Shown here piece by piece: positions 59,667 through 64,000 of a stretch of 64,000 nt of DNA. Numbering within the stretch: the first letter of the stretch is position 1; each line of letters starts with the position of its first letter. The notes under the pieces were generated by a model. That model made no database searches, was not told the origin of the DNA, and saw only the letters and a program-made list of their open reading frames with translations. The stretch is taken from positions 17,422,001 through 17,486,000 of the forward strand of contig OZ231127.1 of NCBI GenBank assembly GCA_965153355.1. The letters run 5' to 3'. A program made the position numbers and the translations under genes. The DNA is from Flaccisagitta enflata (Eukaryota > Chaetognatha > Sagittoidea > Aphragmophora).

Positions 59667-62115
59667 TCATTCATCATTTGGTTGGCAAGCAGCTTCCACC
59701 TTTGGAAAGTAGTCCTTCTTTGATTCAAACTTGCTCAACTCCTGCCTTTCTTTGATCTGTTGAGAGATGAAACCTTCTCTTGCTTCTTGTCCAACCACTG
59801 CAGCAGAAGCCTCAGAGACAAGCTTGATGGCCCTTTCCACTGCCTGGGTGTGGCATGGGTAATTTGGTACTTCAAGGGGGGCCTCTTTGATGGCAAATAG
59901 GTCAGCTTCCTTGAAATCCAAAGTGAAAGGTGGCTCTGTCAGCTTTGCTGATTCCCAGTCAATCAGTTCAGTGTAGCTAGTTGCACTGAAATTCACTTTG
60001 GGAAGAACAAATTTCCTAACTTGGGAATTTGAAATGGCATGATCTTCTGAAGGGTCCAATTGGAAGGCATCATCTTCTTCCCCTTCAGGAGGTTCTTCCT
60101 CATCTTCATCTTCCTCATCCCCTCCTCGCCCATCATCCTCTTGACAGAGGTCAGCCCTTGCTTGGTCCAATTTCATCCGAATGGTCAAGATGGTGTTAAC
60201 TGCTTGAGCTCTCACCTCACGGTCACTGTCTGCAAGCATAGAGAGAAGGATTGCCTCGGGATGAGCAAAGTATGCATTTCTCTGCATGACTTTCTGAACT
60301 TCCTCTTGCAGTTCTGGCTCAAGCTTTCGCTGGTATTTAACCATCTTGTAAAATTTTTTTGGACCATCAACGCATCTTGGATGGGTCTTGATTTGGAACC
60401 AAGAGGGAGCATAATGGTGAATGATGGAATGGATCAACTTTTGAAATTTTCGAGAAGGACGAGGAGTTGCAACATATTTGCGCATGAGCCTGTTGGCAAG
60501 TGTGTTCCATCTTGCACCATGGTATTTCCCAGGTTCTTCATCAGCATTTACTTTATTTTCTATACTGTTTTTGATTTTTCATATTGTAGCCTGGCACATT
60601 CTGTATGTGTACCGTTGAGCCTTGCTTAACTCATATAGAGTCCTCCTCTGCAACAGTGGGAAAATCTGGATTTGGGATGCTACGAAAGTTTATCACCGGC
60701 AATTCTGTGAGATCCTCAACTAAAGTACTCCCAATTGGACCTTTGAGTGAGAGAGGGCCTGACGTTCCACCATCTAGTTTGCGGACTAGTGCTCTGAATG
60801 GCAATTCGCATCCATGAAGCATACCGATGAACCAATGAAGAGGCTTTCCTAGAAGCAATTCTAAGTAGACCAAGGCACCTTCATTGTTGCCAACATTCAC
60901 ATTGCATCCATCTGCACCTGCCACAATCATCTTAGCTGCCAAATTCCTCTCCTTCAATGAGCGAAAGAGTCTCAGGCCAATGCTGATGCCGTGTCCTGAA
61001 TAGGGGACTTCATGTCCCAGGTAGACAGTCTCTGGCTCACCCAACATGACATAGTGGTCTTCAATAACCTTCCTTGGGTTGGGCTTGCCATTCCTCTCTA
61101 CTGTGGTCAAAGTGAAATCTTTCTTCCCATCATAGTAAATACCAGAGATATCCTTTGCTCCAATTGCTTTCTTGCGCTCTGCGTTTGCCTTTTTCCGACC
61201 TGCTTTTCTCCAACGATCAATCTTTGCCTTATCTGTTGTCATGGTGGACTTGTTTGAATCAGTGAGCAAACCCATATCAATTGCAAAGGAGTTTACCAAG
61301 TCAGCCGCAGCTTTGCTGGAGACATCCCATCTGTCACACTCCGCACCAGTTCTTGGAAGAGCATGAGTGTTTCTTGTTTTGGCCCTGGATCTGCTGAGTT
61401 GGGACCATCTGGAGCAAAAGTTGGATCCTTCCTTTCTTGAGCGTGATCATCATCTTTCTCTTCCTCATCTGCCTCCTCTGCAAAGAATTCACGTGTAGCA
61501 GCAGCATTGTTCTTTCCGCCGCCTTTTTTCTCTCTCTCGTTGGGCCTCGAAAGCCTCCACCTTATCAAAAGACCTCTTAAGACTTTGGGTAACTTTTCGG
61601 TCTATTCCAGACATCAGCATTTTCCGTGGGCCTCTTTGGTCAAAAAGGAACTTTATCTCTCACTGTGGAACCCTCTTTGAGGAGTCGCATTTGCAGTCCA
61701 AGTGGAGGTCATCACAGGCATCTGTTTGGCATTTTGCTTGAACGCAACTGATCTGTTTGCACTTGCAGGCAGAGATATCAAGAAGTCTTTGATTTTCATC
61801 TTGAGCTCGGGTCTTGGACTGTTCATTTTTGAGGCCTTGCTTTGAATGTTCCCACAACTTGCTTACTGCCTTCTCAATTCCGGATTTGCTAATTGTTGGA
61901 ATTGAGGCTTTCTGCCAAAGCTGACCTAGTTCTTCAAAAACTGGTTCTAGGATCTGAGAAACTGGAATTTTCTGCTTACCTGTCGAGAACTCAAGGTGAT
62001 CTTTGCTCAATTGCGTCCTCTTCACAACATCTGACTTTGTAGGGAGGACATTCTCAGGAAAAGAGGAGGCAGACCCAATGACCTTGTGTTCATTGGATCT
62101 CAAAGATTTTGCCAT
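59667..62115 (-). pseudogene. Transposase-like gene, multiply broken
   Basis: Reading from ATG 62115, a Cys-rich zinc-binding-like segment (LLDISACKCK...CKC, about 61690-61790) is followed by an in-frame TGA at 61662-61660. The same frame then continues with EIKFLFDQRGPRKM. The reading shifts near 61545 and again near 61345 into a long conserved block (61299-60640). That block has GADGCNVNVGNNEG, LHGCELPFRALV and LDGGTSGP, where Asp and Glu are candidates for an RNase H-like active site. It shifts again near 60640. A segment of about 40 bp with an in-frame stop (60549-60590) precedes the last open frame (60485-59667). That frame has SWFQIKTHPRCVDGPKKF, an acidic stretch, and VERAIKLVSEASA. 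I recall similar long uncharacterised proteins as abundant in arthropod genomes, which fits a transposase, but I cannot name the superfamily. At least three frameshifts and two stops make it inactive unless they are assembly errors. Confidence 0.7.
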
Positions 62116-62437
62116 CTCCTTTGATTATTTTGGGTAAAGAATTTTCAGGAAGAATGTGCTATGGCACATCAATCTTTCAGAGGAAAATCTGCAGATTAAA
62201 GCTAAGAAATTCTGCAGATTAAAGCTAAGAAATTCTAGATAATCAGATTATCCTCACTAGATAAATGTTTTAATCTGTTAACTGGATTGACTTCAAGTTT
62301 AGGAGTGGTTTTACTATATACTGATATTCAAACAATTAAGCTCTTAAGTTTTTAAGCATTTTACGAACTAACTGAAGAAAAACTAGGTTAACTTGTACTC
62401 ATTCAAATATCTTCAGGATCATTTTCTTGATTTGATT
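62116..62437. promoter_or_regulatory. Divergent intergenic region between transposase-like and Tpt1-like genes
   Basis: 322 bp separating two outward-facing start codons, hence a likely bidirectional promoter. It holds two tandem copies of a 24-bp unit (CTGCAGATTAAAGCTAAGAA, 62189-62236) and the palindromic GATAATCAGATTATC (62235-62249). Function is inferred from position. Confidence 0.45.
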
Positions 62438-63307
62438 ATGGCAGAAGCTCCTGTTCGCATGCCCTGGAAAACTGCAAGGGAGAGATCAAGGCAGAAGAAG
62501 GAGAGAGTTGAAATGAGAAATTTTAGGCAACTTTTGATAAAAAACCAAGAAAAACTTCAAGAAGAACTTTCTGAGCTACGAGAATCTGGGGCTGAAGCAG
62601 GTTCGGTCAAAGCTTTGAGCATTTGGCTGGAAAAATCTCTGACATTCAAGAAAGTGAAAGATGTTGGCATCAATCCGTTCCTTGAATTGCCATTTGCTGA
62701 GGGCACTTGGATTTCCAAGAAAATGAGTTATTTTCTTAGCCACAATATGCCTCATGGACAATACTCATGTCAAGATGGGTCGGTGCCAATATCCGCCCTC
62801 AAGAGAGATCTTTGTTTTTCCAGAGAGAAAATCCTGCTTGCCATCAGTCCCATGTATGATACAGAAAGGAAAGTGCGATTTGTAGCACGCGAGTTTTTCC
62901 ACCCAGATGCCTCTGTTACCATCAGAGTGGCAGCACTTGGGGGACACAGCATGGGAATTCTTGCTCCCCCTGGGCATTACTTGCTGGGGAAGGAATCTTT
63001 GCAACAGCTTTGCCCTTTGGTCCACAACACTAGTGCAGTCAAAGACATTTTGTTGGTAGGGTTTATCTCTCAGCAGCAGAGGAAGGGAGGGGTTAACTTT
63101 TGTGCCAAAGAGAGCAACTATCGGCCAAATGCAAGTCATGCAGTCAAGGTGGGGACAGACTCTGCAATCCAACTCCTTGAGCTTGGATATCAGTTCTTTG
63201 GTAACCGTTTCTGTGACACAATTTATGGCATGGGGATGTGGGAAGATTCATGCTGGTCTGGGCAAATTCCAACCGGTTTCTTGGAGATCTCTTCACAAGA
63301 GCATTGA
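62438..63307 (+). CDS. RNA 2'-phosphotransferase (Tpt1/KptA/TRPT1)-like protein
   Basis: Intact, apparently intronless 289-codon gene. I use the ATG at 62438 (MAEAPVRMPW), with A at -3 and G at +4. Tpt1/KptA enzymes remove an internal RNA 2'-phosphate by transferring it to NAD+. The colinear match covers the family core. ISKKMSYFLSHN corresponds to the LSxxLSYxLRHG motif and DGSVPISAL to DGFVPL. An ERKVRF segment follows, then TIRVAALGGHSMGI, matching the IRAxQGHS motif. Next are LVHNT (HGT-like), VGFISQQQRKGGVNF (GL...GRxHxHL-like) and TDSAIQLLELGYQFF, then a C-terminal GFLEI. Of the four catalytic residues known in the family (Arg-His, Arg, Arg), the first Arg is Ser here (LSH), while His, the Arg of IRV and an Arg before GGVNF are kept. 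About 80 extra N-terminal residues are basic and coiled-coil-like. It lies inside transposon TIRs, divergent from the dead transposase-like gene. Confidence 0.82.
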   Translation: MAEAPVRMPWKTARERSRQKKERVEMRNFRQLLIKNQEKLQEELSELRESGAEAGSVKALSIWLEKSLTFKKVKDVGINPFLELPFAEGTWISKKMSYFLSHNMPHGQYSCQDGSVPISALKRDLCFSREKILLAISPMYDTERKVRFVAREFFHPDASVTIRVAALGGHSMGILAPPGHYLLGKESLQQLCPLVHNTSAVKDILLVGFISQQQRKGGVNFCAKESNYRPNASHAVKVGTDSAIQLLELGYQFFGNRFCDTIYGMGMWEDSCWSGQIPTGFLEISSQEH

Positions 63308-63800
63308 ATCAAATTCAAAAGATAAAACATTGAATGTAATGATTTTTCAATGTAATTTTTTCAAGAAACAAGATTTTAAGATTACTACATTATAGAGTTA
63401 TGAATTTCAACTGTGCTTCTTTCATAAGACATTCAAATGTTTTCATCTCAAGAGTCCAATGCATTTTTTTCATTGTGACCTCTTTATTTTTTATGTTTAT
63501 GTTATAACTGAGGTCTTGGTGAGCTGAATCAGCTCCCGCTCAGTTATCTCATTTACTTTGTTTTATATACTGTTTTTTATTTTTCATATTGTTTTTATCT
63601 GAAATGTGCATATCTTTTCATGTTTCCTACCTTAGTGGTTAAAAATCAGCCGTTCCGTCAAACTAGTTCTTAGTTGTGCGTCAGCCCTGCTTGTGTGATA
63701 AAGTGTCAGGGTGCCAAAAACGGGGCGAAACTGGCTTTCACTCGCCATCATCTTTTTCTTATGCAAAAATTCTGTCAAAACGAGCCATCGCACGACCTTT

Positions 63801-63953
63801 AATTCGATCGGGAACCATCGTTAGGGTGAGTTGAAGTTTGTATTGAATTAGCAAATTGGAGATCGGCATTTCTCTGCATGCAAATTTTTCTTTCATAGTT
63901 AGTTTACATGAAAACTTCAAGGTCACCTAACGATGGTTCCCGATCGATTTGAA
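63801..63953. repeat. Short foldback repeat near the window end
   Basis: AATTCGATCGGGAACCATCG (63801) with the following TTAGGG...TTGAAGTTT is complementary to AAACTTCAAGGTCACC...CGATGGTTCCCGATCGATTT (63911-63950). Two arms of about 38 bp and a spacer of about 72 bp. Possibly a tiny MITE; no clear target duplication. Confidence 0.75.
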
Positions 63954-64000
63954 AATGCCTTTGCTTGGCTCATTTGATAGCATTTAAGCAAAGAAAACAG

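Larger units (their letters stand above)
59249..63697. mobile_element. TIR element with transposase-like and Tpt1-like genes (about 4.45 kb)
   Basis: The left terminal segment (59249-59324) contains ACACAAG, AACTAAGAACTAGTTTGACG and GGCTGATTTTTAAC. Its reverse complement closes the element at 63632-63697 (GTTAAAAATCAGCC, CGTCAAACTAGTTCTTAGTT, CTTGTGT). Subterminal repeats sit just inside: ACTGAGCGGG...ACCTCAGT at 59528-59564, a variant AAATGAGCGGG...ACCTCATTT at 59612-59650, and the inverted partner at 63505-63544. Between them lie two divergent genes. The exact outermost bases and the target duplication are uncertain. Confidence 0.8.

Noticed and set aside
60060-60629. 189-codon plus-strand frame
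   Set aside because: Antisense of the transposase-like gene; the minus-strand reading has the conserved blocks.

Overview
The window is nuclear DNA of an animal, most likely an arthropod. It has two spliced protein genes with short GT-AG introns. One encodes a secreted protein of the arthropod group 7 allergen family. There is also a 5'-truncated LINE, an LTR retroelement, many TA-flanked DNA transposon derivatives and a very heavy load of microsatellites: (GA)n, (GT)n, (AAC)n, (TTC)n, (GTCC)n and (ATTC)n. No rRNA, tRNA, CRISPR or prokaryotic operon is visible. An interstitial array is of TTAGGG type rather than the TTAGG usual in insects, so I do not push the taxonomy further.

Layout. 1-10.4 kb is repeat DNA: a 1.1-kb foldback, three TIR elements (2566, 5899 and 8818) and a mirrored pair of minisatellite-bearing elements. 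10.45-17.3 kb holds a broken zinc-knuckle Gag/ORF1-like gene split by a TA-flanked MITE, followed by a 5'-truncated LINE with an intact reverse transcriptase frame. That LINE is bracketed by direct repeats of about 0.6 kb. 17.3-21.2 kb is microsatellites, small MITEs and a second LINE 3' end. 21.2-31.4 kb reads as one non-autonomous LTR element: 5' LTR remnant, leader with four repeated modules, a long Gag-like frame with one internal amber codon, no pol, and a 3' LTR containing telomere-like repeats and a 1.4-kb MITE. 31.4-38.6 kb is again repeats.

The host genes are a six-exon alpha-carbonic anhydrase on the minus strand (38608-40900), with a mitochondrial-presequence-like N terminus, and a five-exon secreted group-7-allergen/TULIP-type protein on the plus strand (51988-54834). 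A pogo-like MITE sits exactly at one splice donor of the latter. Between them, 41.2-51.7 kb is dense in foldback elements, including a four-level nest at 49-51.7 kb.

The most unusual object is 59.25-63.70 kb. It is a terminal-inverted-repeat element of about 4.45 kb carrying two divergent genes. One is a multiply broken transposase-like gene on the minus strand. The other is an intact 289-codon gene on the plus strand that aligns along its whole length with tRNA/RNA 2'-phosphotransferase (Tpt1/KptA/TRPT1). An RNA-repair/NAD+-dependent enzyme as cargo of a DNA transposon is the best candidate here for an undescribed system.

A second theme is a dispersed element of about 150-225 bp, seen in at least a dozen copies. 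It starts with a hairpin whose stem sequence changes between copies while pairing is kept, followed by a (GTCC)n microsatellite and a conserved GTATCCGGCCTTGTTT-type end. It resembles Helentron/DINE-1/mini-me-type elements.
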